Below are positions 52,997 through 61,119 of a DNA stretch of 64,000 nt, piece by piece. The position numbers were made by a program, and so were the translations under genes. Below the pieces are notes generated by a model. It was given only the letters and a program-made list of their open reading frames with translations. It was not told the DNA's origin and did not search any database. This DNA is from Shouchella sp047238345 (GTDB lineage: Bacteria > Bacillota > Bacilli > Bacillales > Bacillaceae_D). The DNA is taken from the NCBI RefSeq assembly GCF_047238345.1, contig NZ_JBDFMQ010000001.1:2232001-2296000 (forward strand), written 5' to 3'. Within the stretch, counting starts at the first letter, position 1; the number at the start of each line of letters is the position of its first letter.

Positions 52997-53761
52997 ATGA
53001 ATTTAATTACGTTCAACCCGTTTCGAACGATTGGACTTCCTGGTATTGACTATGTAAAACCAGAAAATATGTTTAAAGATCAAAGCCGAATTGAGCAAGC
53101 CGACCTTTGTTTATTCCCAGAAAATTGGCAAGTGAACAGCCTTGTTTACGGCTTAAAGAAGAAGATATTCCCAAGTATTGAGAGTATTCATCTCGGCTAC
53201 AACAAAATTGAAATGACGCGAGCGCTATGGACAATTTGTCCGACAAACGTTCCCTATACACTCATCTTAGGATCAAGCTCAAAAACCGTACAAGATGTGC
53301 TCGACACATTCGCCTTTCCTTTCGTAGCGAAAACCACACGCTCATCAATGGGAAGAGGTGTGTTCCTCATTCAAAACGAAGAAGATTTTCACGCCTATGC
53401 ATCGAATCATGATGTTTTGTATGTGCAAGAGTACATCGAGTCAAACCGAGATCTTCGGCTATGCGTCATTGGTGATAAAGTCGTGAATAGCTATTGGCGA
53501 GAAAGCAGTGGATTCAAGAACAATGTTGCGCAAGGTGGTGTAATCTCGTTCGAGTCTATTCCTCAAGAGGCTATTGTGCTCGTTGAACGAGTTGCAAAAC
53601 AACTTTCGTTGGACCATGTCGGCTTTGATGTAATTGTAAGAGATGGTCATTTTTATATTTTAGAGTTTAATACGTTATTCGGGAATCAAGGGTTCTTAGC
53701 CCAGGGGATTCGCGTTGAAGATTATATTTATGCATATATCAAAAAGTCTGTAACGAGTTAA
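52997..53761 (+). CDS. ATP-grasp protein, RimK-like
   Basis: A 254-residue ATP-grasp enzyme that would join a carboxylate to an amine or thiol through an acyl phosphate. The N-terminal domain lacks clear motifs. The ATP-binding part shows FVAKTTRSSMGRGVFLI (near 109-125), YVQEYIESNRDLRLCVIG, and the metal-binding FYILEFNTLFGNQGF. This pattern is RimK/glutathione-synthetase-like, so peptide-bond formation on an unknown partner is likely. It is a single gene on the strand opposite to its ylb neighbours, with a strong promoter and its own terminator. Confidence 0.85.
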   Translation: MNLITFNPFRTIGLPGIDYVKPENMFKDQSRIEQADLCLFPENWQVNSLVYGLKKKIFPSIESIHLGYNKIEMTRALWTICPTNVPYTLILGSSSKTVQDVLDTFAFPFVAKTTRSSMGRGVFLIQNEEDFHAYASNHDVLYVQEYIESNRDLRLCVIGDKVVNSYWRESSGFKNNVAQGGVISFESIPQEAIVLVERVAKQLSLDHVGFDVIVRDGHFYILEFNTLFGNQGFLAQGIRVEDYIYAYIKKSVTS

Positions 53762-53774
53762 TTCGTTACAGACT
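53745..53774. terminator. Convergent terminator holding both stop codons in its loop
   Basis: A perfect 12-base stem (53745-53756 with 53763-53774) around GTTAAT. The stops of the ATP-grasp gene (53759-53761) and of ylbE (53758-53760) fall in the loop. T5 follows in the ylbE direction; the plus-strand side has no T run. Confidence 0.85.
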
Positions 53775-54024
53775 GTACGGTTTCTGAGACTGTACTTTGC
53801 CCCATTTTAATCATTTCCATTAGCATCACCATCATACTCACATTATTTTGCATGCGCTCTACACGCTGTGGAAACGTCTTACCATAGAAATAATTTGACT
53901 CTTTTTCCATTTCATTTAATCGCTGCGGATTACGAGACAAGGTTCGGTACCATTCCGGATGATACCGCATAAATTCACGTAATTTTGCATCCTGCATCAT
54001 TTTTAAGCGAATATCTTCTCTCAT
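53758..54024 (-). CDS. ylbE: YlbE-like protein
   Basis: An 88-residue protein of the YlbE-like family with a conserved N-terminal part (MREDIRLKMMQDAKLREF, RYHPEWYRTLSRNP) and a methionine-rich C-terminal helix. I use the ATG at 54024, five bases after AAGGAG; the GTG at 54030 is inside that site. It follows ylbD. Function unknown, often grouped with spore coat genes. Confidence 0.87.
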   Translation of the reverse strand: MREDIRLKMMQDAKLREFMRYHPEWYRTLSRNPQRLNEMEKESNYFYGKTFPQRVERMQNNVSMMVMLMEMIKMGQSTVSETVQSVTN

Positions 54025-54033
54025 AAGCACTCC

Positions 54034-54525
54034 TTAATCACGCCTAAACGAAAAAGGCGATTCACTTTCCGATGGACGGGTAGGCTCCTGTGGTCTTTGA
54101 AACGTCTGCATCAAGTTCTGTACATTCCCAAGCACTGAACTAAACTGTGTTAGATGAGACTGTAAATCTTGGACATTCATTTTTTTCACTAGACCCATTA
54201 ATTGACCAAGAAACTCCCCTGTACCTGCTGCACTCTCTTCTTCAGTCGCATCGTTTGAGGTAGTCGATTCAGTTGCATTTGTTGATGATTGCTCCGTCTG
54301 AACCTCTTCTTGCTCTGGTTGATCGTCTGCTTGTTGCCCGGATTGAATCTCTTCTTCATAAAGGAATGGCTGCCATTGTTCATGCTCTTCGCCTAAAATG
54401 GACCATTCCTCATAAATATCTTGCAATGTCCGCTTCCCATCCTTCACTTCCGTTACTAAACCTGGATGATTTCGCACAAAGACTTTAAATTGCCGAACCG
54501 AAGGATGCAGATTGGTTTGATTCAT
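54034..54525 (-). CDS. ylbD: YlbD-family (putative coat) protein
   Basis: A 163-residue protein of the YlbD family, annotated as a putative spore coat protein in Bacillus. The N-terminal LHPSVRQFKVFVRNHPGLV is conserved; a middle Gln/Glu/Thr/Ser-rich low-complexity stretch and a C-terminal segment (GEFLGQLMGLVKKMNVQDL) follow. I use the ATG at 54525, which aligns with YlbD and has AAGGGG at good spacing; the ATG at 54534 touches it. Confidence 0.85.
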   Translation of the reverse strand: MNQTNLHPSVRQFKVFVRNHPGLVTEVKDGKRTLQDIYEEWSILGEEHEQWQPFLYEEEIQSGQQADDQPEQEEVQTEQSSTNATESTTSNDATEEESAAGTGEFLGQLMGLVKKMNVQDLQSHLTQFSSVLGNVQNLMQTFQRPQEPTRPSESESPFSFRRD

Positions 54526-54668
54526 CTGACTCATCCCCTTTTATAGACTTATGTATAAGTAGTGTATACAATAGTCTGGTCCAATGTTCATGTTTTTTTG
54601 CTATTTATTCGTTAGATTTGATACACTAATACATGTCCGCATTAAAAAGAAATGAAAAGGTGAAAATA

Positions 54669-55151
54669 GTGACAGTAGAAGACAAAATTCGTACATTTAT
54701 GAATGACGCATCAGAAGAAGAAAAAGCTGTTCTTGAACAAGTGATTGATGGCTTTTTAGCTAAGCAACAGAAACAACAATTAACGTATTTATCAGGAATT
54801 ACGAAAGCTGAAGCATCCATACCATCTAAAGACACATTTTCGATTCGTGTACCCATTACCCCACTTATCCATAATCCACTTGAAATTGTTCACGGTGGAA
54901 TGACGGCAACACTTCTTGACTCCACTATGGGTGGGGCTGCAATGGAAGCGTTACCTGATGATTTAACCGCTGTAACATCTCAATTAAATATTCATTATTT
55001 ACGACCTGGCGTTGGCGAATACTTAGAATGTTTTGCGACAGTTGTTCATGCCGGAAAGCAGCTTATTATTGTTGAAGGTAACGCCTATAACAATGAAAAG
55101 AAATTAATCGCAAAAGCTACTGGAACGTTTTATGTCATTCCGCGTAAATAA
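54669..55151 (+). CDS. PaaI-type hotdog-fold thioesterase
   Basis: A 160-residue hotdog protein of the acyl-CoA thioesterase PaaI/4HBT family. The HGGMTATLLDSTMG helix holds the active-site Gly and Asp residues. The acyl group is unknown. I prefer the GTG at 54669, after AAAGGTG; the ATG at 54633 has no ribosome site and overlaps a -10-like TACACT. The gene lies between ylbD and ylbC on the opposite strand. Confidence 0.86.
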   Translation: MTVEDKIRTFMNDASEEEKAVLEQVIDGFLAKQQKQQLTYLSGITKAEASIPSKDTFSIRVPITPLIHNPLEIVHGGMTATLLDSTMGGAAMEALPDDLTAVTSQLNIHYLRPGVGEYLECFATVVHAGKQLIIVEGNAYNNEKKLIAKATGTFYVIPRK

Positions 55152-55201
55152 TTGCTCGCATAGCTCGTTAACCCTTTGGTTTATGGGCTTTTTTCATACA
55201 A

Positions 55202-55237
55202 AAAGGTACGGATAGACGTTGGTCAATCCGTACCTTT
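55202..55237. terminator. Convergent terminator between the thioesterase gene and ylbC
   Basis: A perfect 12-base stem AAAGGTACGGAT/ATCCGTACCTTT with a 12-base loop. T5 follows in the ylbC direction. Confidence 0.85.
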
Positions 55238-55255
55238 AACTATTCGTTCCCTCTT

Positions 55256-56350
55256 TTATTCAACCGAGAAGTTTTGCGTGTAATACGAGTTGTGGACGCC
55301 CACGCCAAGATCAGTAAATTCTTCGTGAAGCAACACTGTGCGATGACTATCACTGTTTAACCAACCACCAACAGCCGCAATACCGTCTACATAGTTGAAA
55401 GCAATATTCTCCCCTGCTTCAGCAAACGAAACATGTCCAGCGTGAAAACGATCCAGCAGCGTCCCATGCACAGGCGAGACATGATCAAAATAATCTTCAT
55501 CGTACATATCTTTACTGTGATTGTACGCCACTTGAGCGACATCATCCGCCCAAGCAAACGCCTCTAACCCATAACTCGTTCGTATTGCATTTGTTAGTTC
55601 AAAAATTTGCTTCTCGTTCGCTTCATCAATTTTTTCCATGTCAGATCGACTGAGCGAGGCTTTCTCAGGCAGCTCGTTTGTATATCGAAATGAATAAGGC
55701 CGCTGGTTCAACAATACTTCGTCTGTCATTAGCCGAACCGAAGCCAATGTATTTGTATGGATATCCATATAAAATTGAATATAATAATCGCCCACTTGTG
55801 CTAACGGCCTCATTTGCACGTCTTGTTCAGTTAACTGAAATGTAAACAAGCCTGTTTCGGTTTCCAGTGGAACCGTATCATCGAACAAGAACATCCGATT
55901 TAACGTCTCAAAGCTATGCTCGCCTTCACCTAGAAACGAATGGATTGGAGAACCTTGTGCGACCACAGTGACTGCGTGATCATCTTTTACACCAATTGTT
56001 AAATACCCTTCACCAACATTATTATAAATCCATGATTCATAGCCAAACGCTGAAGGGTCAATACGCTTTGGATCTCCAAGTGCATCAATAATCTCTTCGG
56101 TGTTTAAGCCCATAAGCGACCCAATATTAGAAGAAAATGCTACTGACTCGTCTTGTTCCGTATTGGCAATCGTCTCATCTTGTTCTAAAAAAGAAGGGGT
56201 TGCTCGACTCGTATAGTCCATATGTAAAGATGGTTGCTTTGTTGATAACTCATGGCCAACCACCACTTTTGAGGGGAGTTGGCGATACTCATTAATTAAG
56301 AGAAATAAAATGACTAATAGTACGGATAATATACCGAGGCGTTTATACAC
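55256..56350 (-). CDS. ylbC: Secreted CAP-domain protein YlbC
   Basis: A 364-residue extracellular protein. One N-terminal hydrophobic anchor or signal (about 5-22), a middle CAP-associated domain with a repeat of DDHAVTVVAQG type, and a C-terminal SCP/PR1 (CAP) domain from about residue 240 (NAIRTSYGLEAFAWADD, YFDHVSPVHGTLLDRF, GENIAFNY, HRTVLL). CAP domains occur in spore and cell-surface proteins; the activity is not known. ylbB, its usual neighbour, is absent. Confidence 0.9.
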   Translation of the reverse strand: MYKRLGILSVLLVILFLLINEYRQLPSKVVVGHELSTKQPSLHMDYTSRATPSFLEQDETIANTEQDESVAFSSNIGSLMGLNTEEIIDALGDPKRIDPSAFGYESWIYNNVGEGYLTIGVKDDHAVTVVAQGSPIHSFLGEGEHSFETLNRMFLFDDTVPLETETGLFTFQLTEQDVQMRPLAQVGDYYIQFYMDIHTNTLASVRLMTDEVLLNQRPYSFRYTNELPEKASLSRSDMEKIDEANEKQIFELTNAIRTSYGLEAFAWADDVAQVAYNHSKDMYDEDYFDHVSPVHGTLLDRFHAGHVSFAEAGENIAFNYVDGIAAVGGWLNSDSHRTVLLHEEFTDLGVGVHNSYYTQNFSVE

Positions 56351-56459
56351 GCAGTACCACTCCTTCCTTTATCCTGTAGGATATCGCTGTTGGATCCTCT
56401 CAAGTTGAATAAAACCTTCCATCTTCCTACAGGGTCAGAGGAAAAGATCTGTTAAAACG

Positions 56460-56488
56460 TTGCATAAGAAAGCGTTTCATACTATGAT
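56460..56488 (+). promoter_or_regulatory. Sigma-A promoter of ylbA
   Basis: TTGCAT (56460-56465) and TATGAT (56483-56488) with a 17-base spacer, 37 bases before the TTG start. An imperfect inverted repeat GTTTCATAC/GTGTGAAAC spans the -10 box (about 56474-56504) and could be a protein site. Confidence 0.6.
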
Positions 56489-56525
56489 TAAGAAGTGTGA
56501 AACAGCTAGTTAAGGAGGAATACTT

Positions 56526-56879
56526 TTGAAATTCACGGAAACAGGTCTAGAAAACCATCAAATTAAATTTACACTCGTACATGACTCAGCAGAATCAGTT
56601 GGCTTCGTCCATGCCGATCAGTGGGATTACGAGCGCGCAATGTTTGACTACAAAATGGTGCACCACGAAGGAACCTTTTACTTAAGAGTACCTGTTTACG
56701 CGGTGAAGGGCGATATCCCAGCTCAATCAACCATCGTCCAAATTATGAGTCCTGTTTTAGGAAAGCATTATTACCCACACGGCGTAGAATACGAAGGAGA
56801 AACATTCCCTGACGCTATCGTCGAAAAATCAAAAAAGAAGCTAGAGTTGTTAGCTAAACGAATTGAAGATGAACTATAA
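56526..56879 (+). CDS. ylbA: UPF0738 protein YlbA
   Basis: A 117-residue conserved protein of the UPF0738 family with no signal peptide. It starts at TTG (56526) after AAGGAGG. Family members sit next to the cta operon in Bacillus; function unknown. Confidence 0.9.
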   Translation: MKFTETGLENHQIKFTLVHDSAESVGFVHADQWDYERAMFDYKMVHHEGTFYLRVPVYAVKGDIPAQSTIVQIMSPVLGKHYYPHGVEYEGETFPDAIVEKSKKKLELLAKRIEDEL

Positions 56880-56909
56880 AAAGAGCTGTCCCTTGCGACG
56901 GCTCTTTTT
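56878..56909. terminator. Convergent terminator after ylbA
   Basis: A 13-pair stem (one G-U) with A5/T6 flanks and a six-base loop, between ylbA and the lipoprotein gene. Confidence 0.88.
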
Positions 56910-56935
56910 TATAGCAAGCAACCTTTCATTTGCCT

Positions 56936-57415
56936 TTAATACCTTTCTTCATTCACATTAATAATGGTATACAGACGGTATGTCCCATCTGAACCTTCGA
57001 TAATATGAAAACGAATCTCTCGTTCAATATCTTCTACATCGTCACCTGTCACAACTTGAACGTGTTCATGTGCGTCTGCGTAGTAATCCCCTTCTTCAGG
57101 TTCAAACCAGACGTCGCCTACTTCTAAAGAGACGAGCTCTTTACGTGAATTATTTTTTTGTAAATCTTCTTTTAATCGATGTAAAGCATGATAAAACGAT
57201 GTATTTGGAATAAGAAACTCTTCCTCTAACCGCTCTGTCTGATTCTCATTGATCGCTAACAACATCTCATCCTTATAATCATGCACAAATGTTGTAATCG
57301 ATTCAACCACTTCTTCATCGTTAATTTCTTCCAAATTTTCTGGTTCACTATACCCGCACGCAGCAAGCAGTAGCATCATTACCAGAAGGGGAAGTACATG
57401 TTTAGTTGTTCGCAC
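56936..57415 (-). CDS. Probable lipoprotein at the end of the cta operon
   Basis: A 159-residue lipoprotein: a basic start, a hydrophobic stretch, and the lipobox LAAC with Cys20. The mature part is acidic and mixed alpha/beta, resembling TcaA-type NTF2-like domains (DVWFEPEEGDYYADAHEHV, then YRLYTIINVNEERY); this match is tentative. I use the GTG at 57415, with AAAGGG upstream; the longer frame to 57556 overlaps the previous gene and would hide the signal peptide. It lies 65 bases after the CtaM-like gene, so it may be part of the oxidase operon. Confidence 0.75.
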   Translation of the reverse strand: MRTTKHVLPLLVMMLLLAACGYSEPENLEEINDEEVVESITTFVHDYKDEMLLAINENQTERLEEEFLIPNTSFYHALHRLKEDLQKNNSRKELVSLEVGDVWFEPEEGDYYADAHEHVQVVTGDDVEDIEREIRFHIIEGSDGTYRLYTIINVNEERY

Positions 57416-57480
57416 AACAAACCCTTTCTGTCCACCCTGTCTTTCATTAGTATACAAAAGTTCTAAATGGAGGGGAACCT

Positions 57481-58026
57481 TTAATAGTAAGGTGAAATCA
57501 AGATGTAAACTAATACACCTGTAAAGCTCACATAGAGCCATATCGGCATCGTCCACCGGGCAATTTTCTTATGCCTTTGATTCTCGCCATTCCAAGCTCT
57601 CGCAACGCTTGTGAGGGCTAACGGCACAATTACCGCAGCTAACACGATATGTGTAATCAAAATGAAATAATAAAAGTACTTTGCAAACCCTTCTCCACCA
57701 AACGCTGTTGATTCAGCTAAGAAATGGTGCCCAACATACGTAAACAAGAAAAAGGTTGTTGTAACGAATGCAGCATAGATAAAGCGCTTATGAATGCGTA
57801 CTTTTCCTTTCATAATTGCAATTAATGCACCGACTAAAAACAAGAACGTAAATGTATTAAAAATGGCATTCATTAGCGGAAGGATGGTTACATCAAACGC
57901 ATCAAAGTCATCAACGCCTGGCAAGCCAGCTAAAATCCCAATCGCACCAATTAATACAATCGAAATAATAATAATAGCTGGTTTGTAATTTCGTTTTTTT
58001 ATTGGTTTGTCAAAACCATTGTCCAT
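57481..58026 (-). CDS. ctaM: DUF420 membrane protein, CtaM/YozB-like
   Basis: A 181-residue membrane protein with about five hydrophobic segments and histidines at the ends of helices (YVGHHFLAEST, FILITHIVLA). DUF420 proteins such as CtaM are needed for heme-copper oxidase function in staphylococci; B. subtilis has YozB. It takes the place after ctaF where ctaG lies in B. subtilis. I use the ATG at 58026, after AAGGAG. Confidence 0.84.
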   Translation of the reverse strand: MDNGFDKPIKKRNYKPAIIIISIVLIGAIGILAGLPGVDDFDAFDVTILPLMNAIFNTFTFLFLVGALIAIMKGKVRIHKRFIYAAFVTTTFFLFTYVGHHFLAESTAFGGEGFAKYFYYFILITHIVLAAVIVPLALTSVARAWNGENQRHKKIARWTMPIWLYVSFTGVLVYILISPYY

Positions 58027-58180
58027 AGTTGTCACTCCTTAGTAAAACTTTCTCAACTGTATAGTCTAAGTATACTACAAATTGATACCATCCCACACTA
58101 GCTCTAGTATTTACAATCTAGTGAACAATAAACGTAGACACACAATTTCAACCTATTGAACAAATTGATAAAACAAAAAG

Positions 58181-58217
58181 AAAAACGGATATGGCGCCGT
58201 GTCCATACCCGCTTTTT
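58181..58217 (-). terminator. Terminator after ctaF
   Basis: A 14-position stem with one G-U and one bulge around an eight-base loop, followed by TTTTTCTTTTTG in the ctaF direction. The 204-base gap to the CtaM-like gene otherwise shows no gene. Confidence 0.8.
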
Positions 58218-58240
58218 CCTTTAGCCGTTCTTCATTCTTC

Positions 58241-58588
58241 CTAATACTTCACAACACCAATTAACAGCATTAATGCCACAATCGTCGGCATGGTTACAAA
58301 GATTCCTGTAATCATAAATACGGTTGCCCAAGCATGGTCTTTATCTTTCATATGCATGAAGAACAAAAGTTGCAGAAGTAACTGCACGATCGCAAGAATT
58401 AAAATAAATGGTACCGCAAAGTTATTTGGAATAAGGTCTGCACCTACAGCGACAAACGCGAGAACCGTTAAAAACAAGAGTAAGATAAAAACGATAAACT
58501 GTTTTTTAATATCTCGCTTCATTTCACGCTTTTCAGCAGCTGTTAGTGAACTTTTCTCAAACGGTTTGCTTAAGTGGTCGTCAGCCAT
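58241..58588 (-). CDS. ctaF: Cytochrome c oxidase subunit IV (caa3 type)
   Basis: Small subunit of the terminal oxidase. 115 residues, three membrane segments after a charged N-terminus (MADDHLSKPFEK), with QLLLQLLFFMHMKD in the second. The ATG at 58588 follows AGGAGGTT and is two bases past the ctaE stop; the longer frame to 58642 overlaps ctaE. Confidence 0.93.
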   Translation of the reverse strand: MADDHLSKPFEKSSLTAAEKREMKRDIKKQFIVFILLLFLTVLAFVAVGADLIPNNFAVPFILILAIVQLLLQLLFFMHMKDKDHAWATVFMITGIFVTMPTIVALMLLIGVVKY

Positions 58589-58590
58589 AA

Positions 58591-59214
58591 TTAATAACCT
58601 CCTGCTCCCATTAAGTAAACGACGGTGAAGATAAATACCCAAACAACGTCGATGAAATGCCAGTAAAGACTTGCAACATAAAACTTCGGAGCATTCGTTA
58701 ACGTAATACCTGTGCGCATGTTTTTAATGATAAGCAATGTGATCCAACAAAGGCCAAACAACACGTGGGCACCATGTAACCCAACAAGTGTATAGAATGA
58801 AGACGAAAATGCACTTGTTGTAAAACCAAATTCATAATCATGAACATAATGCTGGAACTCGTAAATTTCTAACCCTAAGAAAACAGCACCTAGAACGACT
58901 GTAATAATCATCCATGTCATCATTTTTCTAAATTGGTTTTTCTTCATGGCAAACATCGCCAACACACTTGTCATCGAGCTCGTTAAAAGAATCATTGTCA
59001 TGATAAACACAAGCGGAAGTGCAAATATTTCATCAGAAGCTGGACCGCTTCCAACACCATTACGTAACCCTAAATATGTTCCGAAGAAAGTGGCAAACAT
59101 GATGGTTTCCCCGCCTAGAAAGAACCAAAAACCTAAAAACTTATTCTTTCCTTCCAGCGTCGCCCTTTCCGGGTGAGAAGGTAAACCCTTGGATGTATCA
59201 ACTGCACCAGCCAT
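58591..59214 (-). CDS. ctaE: Cytochrome c oxidase subunit III (caa3 type)
   Basis: Core subunit III of the heme-copper oxidase. 207 residues and five membrane segments, with SFYTLVGLHGAHVLFGL and LYWHFIDVVWVFIFT, the conserved end. The ATG at 59214 follows AGGAGGTGG and is one base past the ctaD stop; the open frame to 59331 lies inside ctaD. Confidence 0.96.
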   Translation of the reverse strand: MAGAVDTSKGLPSHPERATLEGKNKFLGFWFFLGGETIMFATFFGTYLGLRNGVGSGPASDEIFALPLVFIMTMILLTSSMTSVLAMFAMKKNQFRKMMTWMIITVVLGAVFLGLEIYEFQHYVHDYEFGFTTSAFSSSFYTLVGLHGAHVLFGLCWITLLIIKNMRTGITLTNAPKFYVASLYWHFIDVVWVFIFTVVYLMGAGGY

Positions 59215-59215
59215 A

Positions 59216-61090
59216 TTATTTGCCACCTCCTTGCTTTTTAAGATCCGATTGAATGACGCTTTTCGGAATGTGATAGCCGTGATCGTCCTTAATCGAACGA
59301 GCTGCCATCCCACCAAATGTGAGTAAACCACCTAAAGCAACAACGATCCACGGGCTAATAAATGGCTCTGACATTTCTAACATAATTAAACCAAAACCTA
59401 AGAAATACAAACCAATTGAGATGATCACTGGCAAAATGGAACCATTTGGCATATGAATCTCGTCAACAGGTTCAGCCGGTTTCATCGTTCCGTCACCATG
59501 TACTTTTTCGTAAAAAAGTGGATCGAGTGAACGAATTTGTGGTGTTTGAGCAAAGTTATATTCTGGAACAGGTGTTGGTGTAGCCCACTCCAACGTCCGT
59601 GCATCCCACGGATCATTAATCCCAATAACACGCTCTCCTTTAATCGCTGAGTACACAATGTTAATTACAAGGACAATGACTGCAGCTGACATAAAGAATG
59701 TTCCAATTGTACTAATCATATTAAATTCATCCAGTCCTTGACCGCCTAAATATGTATACACGCGGCGCGGCATTCCCATTAATCCAAGGAAATGCTGAAC
59801 GAAGAACGTTAAATGGAAACCGATCGTGAAGAGGATAAAGAACACAACACCTAACTTCTCATTTAACTTATGATTAAACATTTTTGGATACCAGTAAAAG
59901 AGACCGGCAAACAGCGCAAGTACAATCCCACCGACAATGATGTAGTGGAAATGCGCTACAACAAAGTACGTATCATGGTATAAGTAATCGACAGGTGCCA
60001 TTGCAAGCATGACCCCTGTTACCCCACCAAGTACGAAGGTTGGAACAAAGGATGATGCAAATAACATCGCTGTATTAAAGGTGATTTTACCGCCCCACAT
60101 GGTGAAGAGCCAGTTAAAGATTTTAATACCGGTTGGTACCGCAATCGTCATCGTCGCAATCGCAAAGATGGAGTTTGCTACTGGTCCTATACCGACTGTA
60201 AACATATGGTGAGCCCAAACCATAAATCCAAGAAACGCGATAATCATTGTGGCAAAGACCATTGCCGTATACCCAAACAAGCGTTTTCTTGAAAAGGCAG
60301 GAATGACTTCAGAGATAATCCCAAATGCTGGCAGCACGAGAATATATACTTCCGGGTGACCAAAGATCCAGAAAATATGTTGCCAAATGACAACGTTCCC
60401 TCCAGCTGCTGGGTTAAAGAATTGCGCGTCAAAAATCCGTTCGAGCATGAGAAGCGCAAGTCCTGCAGCAAGTGGCGTAAATGCAAACAAGATGAGCGTT
60501 GATGTAACAAATGATGTCCATACGAATAAAGGCAAGCGCATCATCGTCATTCCTGGTGCACGCATGTTGATAATTGTTACTAAGAAGTTAATGGCTGAGA
60601 TCAGTGTACCAATCCCTGAAACTTGAAGTCCAAGTACATAGAAATCAAGTCCTAGTTGTTCTTCATTTAGTGATAGGGGAACATAAGCAGTCCAACCTGC
60701 ATCTGGTCCTCCACCAAAAAACCAGCTTGTTGATAGTAATAAACCACCTGATAAGAAAATCCAGAATCCTAATGCATTGACGAACGGAAACGCAACATCT
60801 CGAGCACCGATTTGAAGCGGTATAACAAAGTTCATAAATGCAAATAAGAGCGGGGTGGCTGCCAAGAACAACATAATGGTTCCGTGCATCGTAATAAATT
60901 CATTAAACGTTTGTCCGGTTAAAAAGCTATTTTCAGGTATAATGAGCTGAATTCTCATGAAAACAGCCATTAGTCCAGCTTTTAAGAAGAAAAGCGTCCC
61001 GGCGATCAAGTACATGATGCCGAGCTTTTTATGGTCAACCGTTGTTAGCCAGTCCCAAATGACGCCTTTTTCTTTTTTATAACTAGCCAA
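59216..61090 (-). CDS. ctaD: Cytochrome c oxidase subunit I (caa3 type)
   Basis: Catalytic subunit with heme a and the heme a3-CuB centre. 624 residues and 14 membrane segments, with the extra two at the C-terminal end usual for caa3. Visible: the CuB histidine and cross-linked tyrosine in GHPEVYILVLP, the HH pair in WAHHMFTVG, and the heme histidines in VAHFHYIIVGG. The start is TTG at 61090, after AAAGGAGGG. It follows ctaC by 29 bases. Confidence 0.97.
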   Translation of the reverse strand: MASYKKEKGVIWDWLTTVDHKKLGIMYLIAGTLFFLKAGLMAVFMRIQLIIPENSFLTGQTFNEFITMHGTIMLFLAATPLLFAFMNFVIPLQIGARDVAFPFVNALGFWIFLSGGLLLSTSWFFGGGPDAGWTAYVPLSLNEEQLGLDFYVLGLQVSGIGTLISAINFLVTIINMRAPGMTMMRLPLFVWTSFVTSTLILFAFTPLAAGLALLMLERIFDAQFFNPAAGGNVVIWQHIFWIFGHPEVYILVLPAFGIISEVIPAFSRKRLFGYTAMVFATMIIAFLGFMVWAHHMFTVGIGPVANSIFAIATMTIAVPTGIKIFNWLFTMWGGKITFNTAMLFASSFVPTFVLGGVTGVMLAMAPVDYLYHDTYFVVAHFHYIIVGGIVLALFAGLFYWYPKMFNHKLNEKLGVVFFILFTIGFHLTFFVQHFLGLMGMPRRVYTYLGGQGLDEFNMISTIGTFFMSAAVIVLVINIVYSAIKGERVIGINDPWDARTLEWATPTPVPEYNFAQTPQIRSLDPLFYEKVHGDGTMKPAEPVDEIHMPNGSILPVIISIGLYFLGFGLIMLEMSEPFISPWIVVALGGLLTFGGMAARSIKDDHGYHIPKSVIQSDLKKQGGGK

Positions 61091-61119
61091 TCAAGACCCT
61101 CCTTTACCCAATCTTCCTT

